Of a DNA stretch of 64,000 nucleotides, positions 28,192-38,706 are shown piece by piece. The notes under the pieces are model-generated. The model did not search any database, was not told the origin of the DNA, and worked only from the letters and a program-made list of their open reading frames with translations. Both the position numbers and the translations under genes were made by a program. Source of the stretch: Curtobacterium sp. UNCCL20 (GTDB taxonomy: Bacteria > Actinomycetota > Actinomycetes > Actinomycetales > Microbacteriaceae); NCBI RefSeq assembly GCF_900101675.1, contig NZ_FNKG01000001.1, positions 1,719,378 to 1,783,377 of the forward strand, given 5' to 3'. Each line of letters starts with the position of its first letter. Position 1 is the stretch's first letter.

Positions 28192-29832
28192 TCAGCGGTC
28201 GATCCACGCCGTGCCGAACCACGGCGTGGAGACCGCGGTCGTCTGCACGCCGTGCACGGCCGAGCGGATCAGGAAGTGGTTCTGCTGGTCGTACAGCGGC
28301 AGCACCGTGCCGCTCGACAGGATCAGCTTCTGCGCCTGCTCGTACAGGTCGCCGCGCTCGGAGGTGTCCGAGGTCTGCGCCGCCTGCTGGAGCAGGTCGT
28401 CCAGCTTCGGGTCGTCGAGCTGCGCGAGGTTCGCGAAGTACCCGGACGGGGCAGGTGTGATGCTCGCGCTGTCGTACAGGATCCGCAGGACGTCCGCGCC
28501 GACCTTCGTGTACGGGGCGCTCACGACGTCGTACTGGTTCGCGGCGAGGGCGGCGTACCAGCTGGACAGGTCGAGCTCCTTGAGGACGACCTTGAACCCG
28601 ACGGCCTGCTCGGACGCCTGGATCTGCTGGAACAGGCTGCGCTCGGCGGGCACCGACTGGTTCGTCGACACCGGGAACGTCACGGTCAGCTGCTGGCCGT
28701 CCTTCTCGCGGATGCCGTCGCTGCCGACCTTCCAGCCGGCGTCGTCGAGGAGCTGCTTCGCCTGCTTCGGCGAGTACTCGAACAGGCTCTTGTCCGAGAA
28801 GCCGTACGGCTCGACGCTGGAGAGCACCGAGTAGGAGCGCTTCGCGGTGCCGAGGAACAGCGACTCGATGCCCGGGTCGACCTCGGCGCCGGCGATGAAC
28901 GCCTTGCGGACCGCTTCGTCACGGAACACGCCGTGGCCGGAGTTCAGCTCGAGGCGGTTCGACGCCCCGGGACGCGGCGCGTCGAGGTCGCGGATCGCGC
29001 CCTTCGACGAGGCGGCCTTGAGCTGGTCGGGCTGGGCGTTGTCGATGACGTCGACCTGCCCGGACTGCAGCGCGGCGTACCGCGAGGTCGAGTCCGGCAG
29101 GAAGCGCCAGGTGATGCCGGCGAGGTGGGGCTTCGTGGTGCCGCCGGCCTGCTTGCCGAGGGGCGTGTAGTCCGCGTTCTTCGCCAGGGTGACCCGGTCG
29201 CCGTGCTTCCAGCCGGTGACCCGGAACGGGCCGGTGCCGACGGGGGACTCGCAGTTGACCGCCTGCGAGCGCTGCAGCGCCTTCGGGGACTCCATGCCGA
29301 CCCACGGCTGCGAGAACGACTCGAGCAGTGCGCTGTCCGGGCGGCTCAGCGTGAGCGTGACGGTGTGGTCGTCGGTGGCGGTCGCCTTCGTGATCGACTG
29401 CAGGGCGAGGTAGCCCGTGCTGGAGGCCGTGGTCGGGTCCTGCACGTGCTCGATGTTCGCGACGACCGCTGCCGCGTCGAAGGGGGTGCCGTCGGTGAAG
29501 GTGACGTCGTCGCGGAGCGTGAACGTCAGCGCCTTGCCGTCGTCGCTCGTCTTCCAGGACTCGGCGAGCGCCGGGACGGGCTTGCCGTCGTCGAGCGCGG
29601 TGAGCTCCTCGATGTACTGGCTCGAGAGCAGGGCCTGCGGGTAGTTGCCGCCGACGTGCGGGTCGAGGCAGGTGGGTTCGGCGTCGCCGGACGCGTAGAC
29701 CAGGGTCCCGCCGTCCACGGGGGTGCTGCTCGAGGTCGCGGCGCCGCCACCGGTGCAGGCGGCGAGGGTGAGGAGGAGCGCGGCGGCACCGGCGACGGCG
29801 GTCACGCGTTTCTGTACTGAGTCCAAGATCAT
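28192..29832 (-). CDS. Extracytoplasmic substrate-binding lipoprotein, SBP family 5
   Basis: 546 residues. Lipobox LLTLAAC (mature Cys near residue 26) after a short signal. The SBP_bac_5 landmarks are present: GGTLVYASGDAEPTCLDPHVGGNY, LAESWKTSDDGKALTFTLRDDVTFTDGTPFDAAAVVANIEH and GTGPFRVTGW. It captures the substrate and gives specificity to the importer downstream. ATG at 29832 is only 32 bases from the divergent tetR start; a TAGACT box lies just upstream with no Shine-Dalgarno, suggesting a very short leader. The lineage (DppA versus NikA) cannot be told by eye. Confidence 0.93.
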   Translation of the reverse strand: MILDSVQKRVTAVAGAAALLLTLAACTGGGAATSSSTPVDGGTLVYASGDAEPTCLDPHVGGNYPQALLSSQYIEELTALDDGKPVPALAESWKTSDDGKALTFTLRDDVTFTDGTPFDAAAVVANIEHVQDPTTASSTGYLALQSITKATATDDHTVTLTLSRPDSALLESFSQPWVGMESPKALQRSQAVNCESPVGTGPFRVTGWKHGDRVTLAKNADYTPLGKQAGGTTKPHLAGITWRFLPDSTSRYAALQSGQVDVIDNAQPDQLKAASSKGAIRDLDAPRPGASNRLELNSGHGVFRDEAVRKAFIAGAEVDPGIESLFLGTAKRSYSVLSSVEPYGFSDKSLFEYSPKQAKQLLDDAGWKVGSDGIREKDGQQLTVTFPVSTNQSVPAERSLFQQIQASEQAVGFKVVLKELDLSSWYAALAANQYDVVSAPYTKVGADVLRILYDSASITPAPSGYFANLAQLDDPKLDDLLQQAAQTSDTSERGDLYEQAQKLILSSGTVLPLYDQQNHFLIRSAVHGVQTTAVSTPWFGTAWIDR

Positions 29833-29864
29833 GGCTGGACGAGTCTAGCGGTTTACTGGGGCCC

Positions 29865-30464
29865 ATGGACGAACCGATGCGCCGCGGTGGGCGACCCCGA
29901 CGCTCGAGTGCCGAGGTCCTCGCGGACGCCGCAGCCGAGCTGTTCCTCGAGCAGGGGTACGGCCGCACCACGGTCGACCACATCGCCGCCCGCGCCGGGG
30001 TGAGCCGGGCGACGTTCTTCAACTACTTCACCGCGAAGTCGGACGTGCTCTGGCTCGAGCTCGACGCGGCGGTCTCCTCGCTGCCCGCGCTGCTCGAGGA
30101 GTCCCGCGATCCCTCGGCGGTGCGCGCGGTGGAGGAGGCGCTCCTCGCCGCCGCCCGCGCCCACGATCCCGAGCGGGTGCCGTGGGCCATCGCGCAGGCC
30201 GAGGTGATGGGCATCGGCCCGGAGCTCGTCGCGAGCGTCGCCACGCGGGTGACGGCCCAGCACACGGCGGTGTCGGCGTTCGTCGGCCGGCGCACGGGGG
30301 ACCACCCGGCAGCGCTGTGGCCGCAGACGGTGGCGGGCGCGATGCTCGGTGCTGCAGCGGCGGCGTTCGGGGTCTGGGTCGCGGACGGGGTCGGGCGCCG
30401 CCCGCTCGTCGAGTACGTCGGCGCTGCGCTGACCCCGGTGGCCGCGGGCCTCGACGGGCGCTGA
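29865..30464 (+). CDS. TetR family regulator divergent from the ABC operon
   Basis: 199 residues; HTH ADAAAELFLEQGYGRTTVDHIAARAGVSRATFFNYFTAKSDVLWLEL at residues 18-65, then a helical Ala-rich ligand domain. The start codons of this gene and of the binding-protein gene are 32 bases apart, so one bound regulator would block both; it probably controls the importer. No perfect dyad is visible in the gap. Confidence 0.9.
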   Translation: MDEPMRRGGRPRRSSAEVLADAAAELFLEQGYGRTTVDHIAARAGVSRATFFNYFTAKSDVLWLELDAAVSSLPALLEESRDPSAVRAVEEALLAAARAHDPERVPWAIAQAEVMGIGPELVASVATRVTAQHTAVSAFVGRRTGDHPAALWPQTVAGAMLGAAAAAFGVWVADGVGRRPLVEYVGAALTPVAAGLDGR

Positions 30465-30567
30465 CACGGGGTCCCGCGCTCCTCGGTCCGGCGCTTCGAT
30501 CCGCTGAGCGCCTCCGCAGGCGTGGTCGGGGCGGAGCCGCACCGCACCCGTGGGATGATCGGTCACC

Positions 30568-32061
30568 GTGACCCTCTCGCTGCGCTCGGTTCGCTGGCCG
30601 GCGTTCGCGGTCATCGCCGCCGCCGGGCTGTTCGTCTGCTTCTGGCACCTCGGGCGGCAGGGGATCGTCACCGACGAGAGCGCGTACGTGGGCGCCGGGT
30701 GGGAGTACGTCCACGGGGTCTTCACCGCGAACCTCGAGCACCCGCCCACCGCCAAGTACCTCTACGGGGTGGCGCAGCTGGTGATGGGGCAGGGGTACCT
30801 CGGGCCCCGGGTCGTCGCGGCCGCCGCGACGTTCGCGACCGGGCTCGTGCTCTTCGCCTGGCTGCTCCGGCCGCTCGGGTTCTGGGGCGCCCTGCTCGCG
30901 GCCGGACTCTGGTGGCTCGGCCCCCGCGGCAACGCCCCGGACTGGATGGACCCCGCCTCCGGCAGCGGCGCGCGCGTCGACCGCCTCGCCCTCCTCGAAC
31001 CCGTCATGGTCTTCTTCGCGGTGTCGTCACTCGCGGCCGGGTGGGCGTGGATCCGGACCCGCAGCCGGTGGCGGTTCGCGTGGGCGGCGCTCGCCGGGGG
31101 CGCCCTCGGCCTCGCCGTCACATCGAAGGTGACGAGCGCAGTCCTCGTGGTGGCGCTCATCGCCCTGCCGCTGCTGTTCCGCCGCTGGTGGGACCTGCTC
31201 GTCGGGGGAGTCGTCGCCGCGGCCGGGTTCGCCGTGGCGTTCGTCGCGGTCTACCAGCCGGTCGGCATGGTGCGCGCGGTGAGCTACATGTTCGAGTTCC
31301 AGGCAGCGCACGACGCCGAGGGGCACCTCGTCGAGATCGCCGGGCGGAGCTACCCGTCCGCGCCGTGGTGGGCGAACCTGTACTTCCTGGCGCACGGGAT
31401 CACCGTGGTGCTGCTCGTGGTGCTCGTCGTCGGGATCGTCGTGGCACTGGTCGTCCGGCCGGGGCGGCTCGTCGCGTACCTGGGCATCGCGATCGTGGCG
31501 CTCGGGGTCTTCCTCTGCACCGCTCGCGTCGCCCTGCCGCACTACTACGACATCTGGATGCCGTTCCTCACGGCGCTCGCCGCGGTCGGGTACACCGCGC
31601 TCTGGCGGACGGCACGTGCGCGCCGGGGCGTCTCGCGACGGGACGGCGTCGTCCGGGCCGCGCTGTCCGCGGTCGTGGTCGTCGCGCTGCTCGCCAGCCT
31701 GTTCCCCGTCACCCAGGAGGTGGTCCGGGTCGCCCGCACCCGTCCGGCCGGCATCGCGCTCCTGCAGCACGAGCTCGACGCGCACGGGGCCTCGGGCACG
31801 ATCCTGTTCAGCTCGTACGGCCCGCCCAGCTGGCGGCCGTACTTCGCCGGGCACGCGGTGTCGGCGCCGGTGCCCGGTCGGTTCGGCGCGATCGTGCAGG
31901 GGACGGACGCGCGGTTCCCGATGCCGGACGCGGTGCGGGCGTTCATCCGGACGAACCACGACGGGCTCGAGCACTTCGACGTCGACCAGCTGCGGGTGTG
32001 GGTCCCGCGCGACGGGGTGATCGAGATCGGGGCCGACCGGACCATGCAGCTGACGCGCTGA
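30568..32061 (+). CDS. GT-C family polyprenyl-phosphate-sugar glycosyltransferase
   Basis: 497-residue membrane protein with about 10-12 helices. The GT-C catalytic region is the first extracellular loop: GIVTDESAYVGAGWEY (Asp-Glu) followed by EHPPTAKYLYG (the HPP motif) as in PMT/ArnT-type enzymes that move sugar from a lipid carrier to an acceptor outside the membrane. A soluble C-terminal part follows the last helix near residue 390. Acceptor unknown. GTG start; no partner genes adjacent. Transcribed alone between tetR and a convergent CDF gene. Confidence 0.82.
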   Translation: MTLSLRSVRWPAFAVIAAAGLFVCFWHLGRQGIVTDESAYVGAGWEYVHGVFTANLEHPPTAKYLYGVAQLVMGQGYLGPRVVAAAATFATGLVLFAWLLRPLGFWGALLAAGLWWLGPRGNAPDWMDPASGSGARVDRLALLEPVMVFFAVSSLAAGWAWIRTRSRWRFAWAALAGGALGLAVTSKVTSAVLVVALIALPLLFRRWWDLLVGGVVAAAGFAVAFVAVYQPVGMVRAVSYMFEFQAAHDAEGHLVEIAGRSYPSAPWWANLYFLAHGITVVLLVVLVVGIVVALVVRPGRLVAYLGIAIVALGVFLCTARVALPHYYDIWMPFLTALAAVGYTALWRTARARRGVSRRDGVVRAALSAVVVVALLASLFPVTQEVVRVARTRPAGIALLQHELDAHGASGTILFSSYGPPSWRPYFAGHAVSAPVPGRFGAIVQGTDARFPMPDAVRAFIRTNHDGLEHFDVDQLRVWVPRDGVIEIGADRTMQLTR

Positions 32062-32154
32062 ACGCAGCCAGCGGCTGCCCCGACGGCGCGCCGTCCGACG
32101 CCCGCCGCCCGCCGCCCGCCGCCCGACGGCGCGACGCCCGCCGCCCCCCGCCCG
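32062..32154. other. Low-complexity convergent gap
   Basis: Contains the palindrome GACGGCGCGCCGTC (32082-32095) and repeated CGCCCGC triplet-like runs. No long hairpin like those of other convergent gaps is seen here. Confidence 0.6.
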
Positions 32155-33198
32155 TCAGTCCGTCCGCAGCGTGCCCGCTCCGCCCGACGCCACGTCCTCC
32201 ACGGTGCCGTCCCGCACGACCTCGGGCACGTCCCCGTCGGTCGGCACGAGCGACTCGTCGCCCGGGTAACTCAGCGTGAGGACCGCCTCCTCGATGTACT
32301 GGCTCTCCTCCAGTGACTTCTCGACGTCCCGGAGCCGGACCGCCACGTGCTCCTCGTTCTCGTTGCCGGTGAGGTCGACCGCAGCGACGAGGTACACCCG
32401 CGACGGCCCGACGAACTCGAGGTGCAGGTAGGTCACCCGCTCGACCTGGTCGCGGCCGAGGAGCTCGACGAGCACTGCGTTCTCGAGCTCGGGGGAGGTG
32501 CTCTCGCCGAGCAGGAACCGGCGGTTGCGGTCGATCAGCACGATCGCGACGACGCCGAGCAGCACACCGATCGCGATCGAGCCGATCGCGTCGAAGACGG
32601 CCAGCCCGGTGACCTGGTGCAGGAAGACGCCGAGGAACGCGACGACGAGGCCGACGAGCGCGGCGGCGTCCTCGGCGAACACCGCGCGGAGCGTCGGGTT
32701 CGAGGACTGCAGCACGTGGCGGAGGACGGGCACCCGACGCTTCGTCGCGGCGCCGTGCGCCTGCCGGTAGGCCTGCAGGAAGCTCGTCCCCTCGAGGCAG
32801 AACGACACCCCGAGCACGACGTAGTTGAGCACGACGTCCTCGGCCGGCCCGGTGTCCCCGAGCTCCGAGATGCCGTGGTAGATCGACACGATGGCGCCCG
32901 CGGTGAACAGCCCGAACGCGGCGAACATCGACCAGATGTACGTCTCACGGCCGTAGCCGAGCGGGTGGGCGGTGTCGCGCTTCCGGGCGCCGCGGCGTTC
33001 GGCGACGAGGAGGAAGACCTCGTTCCCGGTGTCCGCCCACGAGTGCGCGGCCTCGGCGACCATCGAGGCCGATCCGGTGAGCATCGAGGCGATGGTCTTG
33101 GCGATGGCGACCAGCAGGTTCGCGCCGAACGCGATGACGACGGTGAGCAGGGACTCGGGACGCTCCTGCTGCGCGGGGGCAGCATCTGACGAGGGCAT
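32155..33198 (-). CDS. Cation diffusion facilitator metal exporter
   Basis: 347 residues, about six helices. Metal-site residues of CDF proteins are visible: EAAHSWADTGNE in TM2 and AEDAAALVG in TM5 with a nearby Asp (DAIGSIAIG). A cytoplasmic C-terminal domain (residues 230-310) is typical for dimerisation; the His-rich loop of zinc transporters is absent, so iron, manganese or cobalt are also possible. Belongs to the branch with extended loop (GTSFLQAYRQAHGAATKRR) recalled from actinobacterial CDFs. ATG 33198. Confidence 0.92.
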   Translation of the reverse strand: MPSSDAAPAQQERPESLLTVVIAFGANLLVAIAKTIASMLTGSASMVAEAAHSWADTGNEVFLLVAERRGARKRDTAHPLGYGRETYIWSMFAAFGLFTAGAIVSIYHGISELGDTGPAEDVVLNYVVLGVSFCLEGTSFLQAYRQAHGAATKRRVPVLRHVLQSSNPTLRAVFAEDAAALVGLVVAFLGVFLHQVTGLAVFDAIGSIAIGVLLGVVAIVLIDRNRRFLLGESTSPELENAVLVELLGRDQVERVTYLHLEFVGPSRVYLVAAVDLTGNENEEHVAVRLRDVEKSLEESQYIEEAVLTLSYPGDESLVPTDGDVPEVVRDGTVEDVASGGAGTLRTD

Positions 33199-33223
33199 CG
33201 GTCCAGCATGCTCCCGTCCGCTA

Positions 33224-33430
33224 AAGTGGTGTCACCAGGCGTTGATCCGGCCATCACCGGTGAGCCTCCGGAAGAACGCGGTCCCCGGTGCCTGTCACTG
33301 CGGGAACGTCAGTAGAGCCGGGCGGTCCGGGCCGCGAACACCCCCCGGCGACGAGCGGTCGCGCAGCACCCAGGCGCGGCAAGCGAGGTGGTACCGCGGA
33401 GCACGCTCCGTCCTCGTGGAGATCTGACCG
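33224..33430 (+). ncRNA. T-box riboswitch of ileS (tRNA-Ile sensing, ultrashort type)
   Basis: The leader contains the T-box core GGTGGTACCGCGG (33387-33399), which pairs with the uncharged tRNA acceptor end, and a short stem-loop region AGGCGTTGATCCGGCCATCA (33237-33256) with ATC isoleucine codons at 33245-33247 and 33253-33255 as candidate specifiers. The GCTCCG/CGTCC pairing after the T-box can rearrange. Actinobacterial ileS leaders are known to regulate translation; the ribosome site GAGGAG lies 23 bases further on. The exact ends of the RNA are estimated. Confidence 0.85.
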
Positions 33431-33465
33431 AACCGACAGATCCGACCGACCCCCGAGGAGCCCCG

Positions 33466-36400
33466 GTGCCGTACCCCCTGAACGCAGACGCAGACGGCGT
33501 CACCCCGTCGCCGTCCTTCCCCGCCGTCGAGCAGGGGATCCTCGCCTTCTGGAAGCGTGACGACACGTTCCAGGCGTCGATCGACCAGCGCCAGGGATGC
33601 GACGAGTGGACCTTCTACGACGGCCCGCCCTTCGCGAACGGCCTCCCGCACTACGGACACCTGCTGACCGGCTACGCCAAGGACGTCTTCCCGCGCTACC
33701 AGACCATGCGCGGCAAGCAGGTGCACCGCCGGTTCGGCTGGGACACGCACGGCCTGCCCGCCGAGCTCGAGGCGATGCGCCAGCTCGGCATCACCGAGAA
33801 GCACGAGATCGACGCGATGGGCGTCGACGTCTTCAACGCCGCCGCGCGGAAGTCCGTCCTGCAGTACACCGACGAGTGGCAGCAGTACGTCACCCGGCAG
33901 GCGCGCTGGGTCGACTTCGAGAACGACTACAAGACCCTCGACGTCACGTTCATGGAGAGCGTGCTCTGGGCGTGGAAGCAGCTCTGGGACAAGGGCCTCG
34001 CCTACGAGGGATTCCGGGTCCTGCCGTACTGCTGGAACGACCAGACGCCGCTGTCCAACCACGAGCTCCGGATGGACGACGACGTCTACCAGATGCGCCA
34101 GGACCAGTCCGTCACGGTGTCCTTCCCGCTGCGGGGTTCGCGGGCGGCGGAGCTCGGCCTCGACGGCGTGCGGGCCCTCGCCTGGACGACGACCCCCTGG
34201 ACGCTGCCGACGAACGCTGCGCTGGCGATCGGGCCGGCGGTCTCGTACGTGGTGCTGCCGGCGGGGCCTGGAGGCGCGGCTGACGGTGGGAGCGCCGGTT
34301 CCGTTTCGTACCTCCTCGCGTCCGACACCGTGGCCGCCTACGCGAAGGACCTCGGGTACGAGAGCGCCGAGGACGCCGCTGCCGCGGTCGTCCGCACCCT
34401 GGCGGGAGCCGAGCTCGACGGCGTCGAGTACGAGCGCCTGTTCGACTTCCTCGCCGAGACCGAGGGCATGGAGCACGCCTGGCGGATCCTGGTCGCCGAC
34501 TACGTCGAGACCGGCGAGGGCACGGGCATCGTGCACCAGGCCCCGGCCTACGGTGCGGACGACCAGGTGGTCTGCGCCGCGGCGGGCATCCCCGTCGTGC
34601 TGTCGCTCGACGAGGGCGGCGTCTTCACGTCGCAGTTCGGCGAGGTCGCCGGCATGCTCTGGTCGGACGCGAACAAGCCGCTGACGAAGGCCGTGCGCGA
34701 CGCCGGCCGCCTCCTCCGCCAGGCGTCGTACGAGCACAGCTACCCGCACTGCTGGCGCTGTCGGAAGCCCCTCATCTACAAGGCCGTCTCGTCGTGGTTC
34801 GTCCGGGTCACCGAGTTCCGCGACCGGATGGGCGAACTCAACCAGGACATCAACTGGGTGCCGGACAACGTCAAGGACGGGCAGTTCGGCAAGTGGGTCG
34901 GCAACGCCATCGACTGGTCGGTGTCTCGCAACCGTTACTTCGGCACGCCGATCCCGGTGTGGCAGTCCGACGACCCCGAGCACCCGCGCACCGACGTGTA
35001 CGGCTCGCTCGAGGAGATCGAGCGCGACTTCGGGCGCCTGCCCCGCAACGCCGAGGGCGAGGTGGACCTGCACCGGCCGTTCATCGACGACCTCACCCGC
35101 CCGAACCCGGACGACCCGACCGGGCAGTCCACGATGCGCCGGATCACCGACGTGTTCGACGTGTGGTTCGACTCCGGGTCGATGCCGTACGCCCAGGTGC
35201 ACTACCCGTTCGAGAACCGCGAGTGGTTCGACTCCCACAACCCGGCGGACTTCATCGTCGAGTACATCGGGCAGACCCGCGGCTGGTTCTACGTCATGCA
35301 CGTGCTGTCCACCGCGCTGTTCGACCGGCCGGCGTTCAAGAACGTCATCAGCCACGGCATCGTCCTCGGCTCGGACGGTCAGAAGATGTCGAAGTCGCTC
35401 CGGAACTACCCGGACGTGTCCGAGGTGTTCGACCGCGACGGCGCCGACGCGATGCGGTGGTTCCTGATGTCGTCGTCGGTGATCCGCGGTGGCAACCTCG
35501 TCGTCACGGAAGAGGGGATCCGCCAGGGCGTCCGCGAGTTCCTCCTCCCGCTCTGGTCGACCTACTACTTCTTCACCCTCTACGCGAACGCCTCCGGGCC
35601 GTCCGGCTACCGGGCAGTCCGTCGTACGGACAGCACCGACGTGCTCGACCGGTACCTCCTCGCGAAGACCCGCGTGCTCGTCGAGGACGTCACGACGCAC
35701 CTCGACGCCCTCGACACCCCGCTCGCCGCCCAGGCCGTGCGCGACTTCGCCGACGTCCTGACGAACTGGTACGTCCGTCGCTCCCGCGACAAGTTCTGGG
35801 CGGGCGCCGAGTCCACGCCCGAGGCGCGCGCGGCGTTCGACACGCTGTACACCGTGCTCGAGACGCTCACCCGCGTCGCCGCGCCGCTCGCACCCCTCGT
35901 CACCGAGGAGATCTGGAAGGGCCTCACCGGCGGCCGGAGCGTCCACCTCGAGGACTTCCCGGACGCGGCCGAGTTCCCCGCCGACGACGCCCTCGTCGAC
36001 GCCATGGACCGCGTCCGCGACGTCGCCTCGAAGGGGCTCGCGCTCCGCAAGGCGACCGGCAAGCGTGTCCGCCTGCCCCTCGCCACACTGACGCTCGTGG
36101 TGCCGGACCCGGCCGCGCTGGCGCCGTTCACGGACATCCTCCGCGACGAGCTCAACGTGAAGCAGGTCGTGCTCGAGGAGCAGGAGGAGTCCTCCCTCGG
36201 CCGGTACGGCATCGAGCGGAAGCTCACCGTCAACGCCCGTGCCGCCGGCCCGCGCATCGGCAAGGCCGTGCAGCAGGTGATCCCGGCCGCCAACCGAGGC
36301 GACTGGACCGCGACCGACACCGGTGTGACCGTCGGGGGTGTCGACCTCGTCGAGGGCGAGTACACGCTCGACCTCACGGTGGCCGACGACAGCGTCGCCG

Positions 36401-36720
36401 TGGCGTTCCTCGACGGCGGCGGCTTCGCGGTGCTCGACACCGTGACCACGCCGGAGCTCGAGGCCGAGGGGCTCGCCCGCGACGTGGTCCGTGCCGTGCA
36501 GCAGGCCCGCCGTGACGCCGACCTCGACGTCAGCGACCGCATCGCCCTGACGCTCCGCGTCGACGCCGCGGGTGCCGACTCGGTCCGCACCCACCGGGAG
36601 CTCATCGCGGGGGAGACCCTGTCGACGAGCATCGAGGTGGTGGAGACCGCGTTCGCGCAGGGCGAGGGCACCGACGTCGGCGACGGTGCGAAGGTGTCCG
36701 TGGAGGTGGCACGCGCATGA
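33466..36720 (+). CDS. ileS: Isoleucine--tRNA ligase
   Basis: 1084-residue class I synthetase. HYGH (HIGH motif) at 62-65 in [20 protein letters not shown], a CP1 editing domain, KMSKS near 640 ([18 protein letters not shown]) and a C-terminal anticodon-binding part; no C-terminal zinc cluster is evident, which fits the eukaryote-like IleRS type (often mupirocin-resistant; inference). The GTG start at 33466 follows GAGGAG. Residues [13 protein letters not shown] in the editing domain derive from a dispersed repeat (34265-34279). First gene of the operon ileS-folC-DUF4233. Confidence 0.96.
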   Translation: MPYPLNADADGVTPSPSFPAVEQGILAFWKRDDTFQASIDQRQGCDEWTFYDGPPFANGLPHYGHLLTGYAKDVFPRYQTMRGKQVHRRFGWDTHGLPAELEAMRQLGITEKHEIDAMGVDVFNAAARKSVLQYTDEWQQYVTRQARWVDFENDYKTLDVTFMESVLWAWKQLWDKGLAYEGFRVLPYCWNDQTPLSNHELRMDDDVYQMRQDQSVTVSFPLRGSRAAELGLDGVRALAWTTTPWTLPTNAALAIGPAVSYVVLPAGPGGAADGGSAGSVSYLLASDTVAAYAKDLGYESAEDAAAAVVRTLAGAELDGVEYERLFDFLAETEGMEHAWRILVADYVETGEGTGIVHQAPAYGADDQVVCAAAGIPVVLSLDEGGVFTSQFGEVAGMLWSDANKPLTKAVRDAGRLLRQASYEHSYPHCWRCRKPLIYKAVSSWFVRVTEFRDRMGELNQDINWVPDNVKDGQFGKWVGNAIDWSVSRNRYFGTPIPVWQSDDPEHPRTDVYGSLEEIERDFGRLPRNAEGEVDLHRPFIDDLTRPNPDDPTGQSTMRRITDVFDVWFDSGSMPYAQVHYPFENREWFDSHNPADFIVEYIGQTRGWFYVMHVLSTALFDRPAFKNVISHGIVLGSDGQKMSKSLRNYPDVSEVFDRDGADAMRWFLMSSSVIRGGNLVVTEEGIRQGVREFLLPLWSTYYFFTLYANASGPSGYRAVRRTDSTDVLDRYLLAKTRVLVEDVTTHLDALDTPLAAQAVRDFADVLTNWYVRRSRDKFWAGAESTPEARAAFDTLYTVLETLTRVAAPLAPLVTEEIWKGLTGGRSVHLEDFPDAAEFPADDALVDAMDRVRDVASKGLALRKATGKRVRLPLATLTLVVPDPAALAPFTDILRDELNVKQVVLEEQEESSLGRYGIERKLTVNARAAGPRIGKAVQQVIPAANRGDWTATDTGVTVGGVDLVEGEYTLDLTVADDSVAVAFLDGGGFAVLDTVTTPELEAEGLARDVVRAVQQARRDADLDVSDRIALTLRVDAAGADSVRTHRELIAGETLSTSIEVVETAFAQGEGTDVGDGAKVSVEVARA
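34265..34279 (+). repeat. Dispersed GGCCTGGAGGCGCGG repeat, half-copy inside ileS
   Basis: Exact 15-base copy, read in a different frame (GPGGAA) from the GLEAR copies, so the DNA motif and not the peptide is conserved. Confidence 0.75.
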
Positions 36721-38255
36721 GCGACATCAGCGACGACCGGTACGACGACCACGACGACCACGACGACCACGACGGCCACGACGGCCAGGACGGCCACGAC
36801 GGCCACGACGGCCGGGACGAGTCCGGCGGCGTCCAGGCGGACGGGATCCGCATCCCGGTCGGCCCCGCCGGCGACACCGACCCGGCCGAGGCCCTGCCCT
36901 ACGGCGGGGACGACGACGAGGTCAAGCGGGTCGAGGCCGCCCTGTACGCCCGCATCGGCGAGCAGTCGCCCGAGCACCGCCTGACCGCCACCCGGCGTGC
37001 CGTCGAGCTCCTCGGCGACCCGCACCTGGCGTACCCGGTGATCCACCTGACCGGCACGAACGGCAAGACGTCGACCGCGCGGATGGCCGAGAGCATCGTC
37101 CGCGCCCACGGCCTGCGCACCGGCCTCATGACGAGCCCGCACCTGGTGTCGATCCGGGAGCGCATCGTCATCGACGGCGAGCCGATCGCGGCCGACCGGT
37201 TCGTCGAGAACTGGGACGACATCACCCCGATCCTCGAGATGACCGACCAGGAGCTCACCGACCGGGGCGAACTCCCGCTGACCTTCTTCGAGGCGCTCAC
37301 CGTCCTCGCCCTGGCGTGCTTCGCCGAGGCGCCGGTCGACGTCGCCGTGATCGAGGTCGGCATGGGCGGCGAGTGGGACTCCACCAACGTCGTGCAGAGC
37401 CAGGTCCAGGTGTTCACCCCGATTGCGATCGACCACGCCAAGCAGCTCGGCAACACCGTCGCCGAGATCGCCCGCACGAAGTCCGGGATCATCAAGCCGT
37501 CCTCGTCGGTCGTGTCGAGCGCCCAGACGGCCGAGGCGCTCACGGAACTGCAGCGCGCCGCCGAGCTCACCGAGTCGACCCTCGCGGTCGAGGGCGACGC
37601 CTTCCGGGTCGTCGACGTCACGCCGGCGGTCGGCGGGCAGCTCATCACCGTGCAGGGCGTCGCCGGCCGCTACGACGACCTGTTCCTCCCGCTCTTCGGG
37701 CAGCACCAGGCGCACAACGCCGCCGTGGCGATCGCGGCCGTCGAGTCGTTCCTCGGCCGCGGGTCGCAGCCCCTCGACGAGGACGTCCTCTCCGAGGGCC
37801 TCGCCGGGGCGACGAGCCCCGGACGGCTCCAGCCCATCGCCACCGGCCCGACGCTCGTGGTCGACGCGGCGCACAACCCGCACGGCGCCCGTGCCCTCGC
37901 CGAGGCGCTGCCGGTGGCGTTCCCGTCCGGGCACGTGGTCGGCGTCGTCGGGATCCTCGGCGACAAGGACGCCCGCGGCTTCGTCCGCGCGCTGAAGGAC
38001 ACCGTAGCCACGTTCGTCGTGACGCAGCCGCCGGGGGACCGCGCTCTCGACGCCGACGAGTTCGCCCGGATCGTCGTCGACGAGGTCGGCGAGGACCGTG
38101 TGGTCGTGGAGCCCTCGCTCCCCGCCGCGCTGCAGGAAGCACGCGACCTGGCCGACGAGGCCGACGCCGAGGACGCCATGGTGCTCGTCGCGGGCTCGAT
38201 CGTGATGGTGGGCAAGGTCATGGACCTGGTCCACGCGGAAGGCGGGGCGAAGTGA
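36717..38255 (+). CDS. folC: Dihydrofolate/folylpolyglutamate synthase
   Basis: 512 residues. Adds glutamate to folates, and to dihydropteroate in many bacteria. ATP loop [51 protein letters not shown] and the C-terminal-domain motif [17 protein letters not shown] are intact. The first 60 residues are an unusual extension with a His/Asp repeat ([20 protein letters not shown]), encoded by imperfect 9-base repeats. ATG overlaps the ileS stop (ATGA). The extension may bind metal, or be silent low-complexity; internal ATG or GTG starts after it are not in good context. Confidence 0.95.
   Translation: MSDISDDRYDDHDDHDDHDGHDGQDGHDGHDGRDESGGVQADGIRIPVGPAGDTDPAEALPYGGDDDEVKRVEAALYARIGEQSPEHRLTATRRAVELLGDPHLAYPVIHLTGTNGKTSTARMAESIVRAHGLRTGLMTSPHLVSIRERIVIDGEPIAADRFVENWDDITPILEMTDQELTDRGELPLTFFEALTVLALACFAEAPVDVAVIEVGMGGEWDSTNVVQSQVQVFTPIAIDHAKQLGNTVAEIARTKSGIIKPSSSVVSSAQTAEALTELQRAAELTESTLAVEGDAFRVVDVTPAVGGQLITVQGVAGRYDDLFLPLFGQHQAHNAAVAIAAVESFLGRGSQPLDEDVLSEGLAGATSPGRLQPIATGPTLVVDAAHNPHGARALAEALPVAFPSGHVVGVVGILGDKDARGFVRALKDTVATFVVTQPPGDRALDADEFARIVVDEVGEDRVVVEPSLPAALQEARDLADEADAEDAMVLVAGSIVMVGKVMDLVHAEGGAK
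36743..36818. repeat. Imperfect 9-base tandem repeats at the folC 5' end
   Basis: About eight units of the CACGACGAC / CACGACGGC type coding for Asp-Asp-His and Gly-His-Asp blocks in the FolC head. Confidence 0.75.
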
Positions 38256-38668
38256 CGGACGCACCACGGGCCTCCAGGCCGGGTCGTGCACCCCGCGCAC
38301 GGAAGCCGCGTCGCGAACGCGGGGCGCAGGAGAGCCTGCTCTCGATCGCGCTCGTCCTCGAGGCGATCATGTTCTTCTTCCCGATGCTCGTCGTGTTCGG
38401 CAAGGGGACCCTGCCGCCCGCCGCCGCGTTCGGCGGTGGCATCGGCGCGATGATCGTGCTGGCGCTGGCCTCACGCCTGACCGGCAAGCCCGCCGGTGTA
38501 TGGTTCGGGTGGCTGCTGCAGGCGGCCATCCTCGCCACCGGGTTCATCGAACCGTTCATGTTCGCGGTCGCCGTGGTGTTCCTGGCGCTGTGGGTCTTCT
38601 GCTTCGTCAAGGGCGGTCAGCTCGACCGTGTGAACGCCGCGCGCCGAGCGGCCATGGGCGAGGACTGA
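38252..38668 (+). CDS. DUF4233 membrane protein
   Basis: 138 residues: basic head (RPGRAPRARKPRRERGAQ), then four helices (SLLSIALVLEAIMFFFPMLVVFG, PAAAFGGGIGAMIVLALASRLTG, GVWFGWLLQAAILATGFIEPFMFAVAVVFLALWVFCFVKGGQLD). This is the DUF4233 protein regularly found directly after folC in actinobacteria; function unknown. GTG overlaps the folC stop (GTGA), so it is translationally coupled. Confidence 0.88.
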   Translation: MTDAPRASRPGRAPRARKPRRERGAQESLLSIALVLEAIMFFFPMLVVFGKGTLPPAAAFGGGIGAMIVLALASRLTGKPAGVWFGWLLQAAILATGFIEPFMFAVAVVFLALWVFCFVKGGQLDRVNAARRAAMGED

Positions 38669-38706
38669 CCACCCCATTCGACCCCCGAACACACTAGGAG
38701 TTCTGC

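Noticed and set aside
33295..36594. 1099-codon minus-strand open frame opposite ileS
   Set aside because: Shadow of a high-GC gene; no family similarity and no ribosome site.
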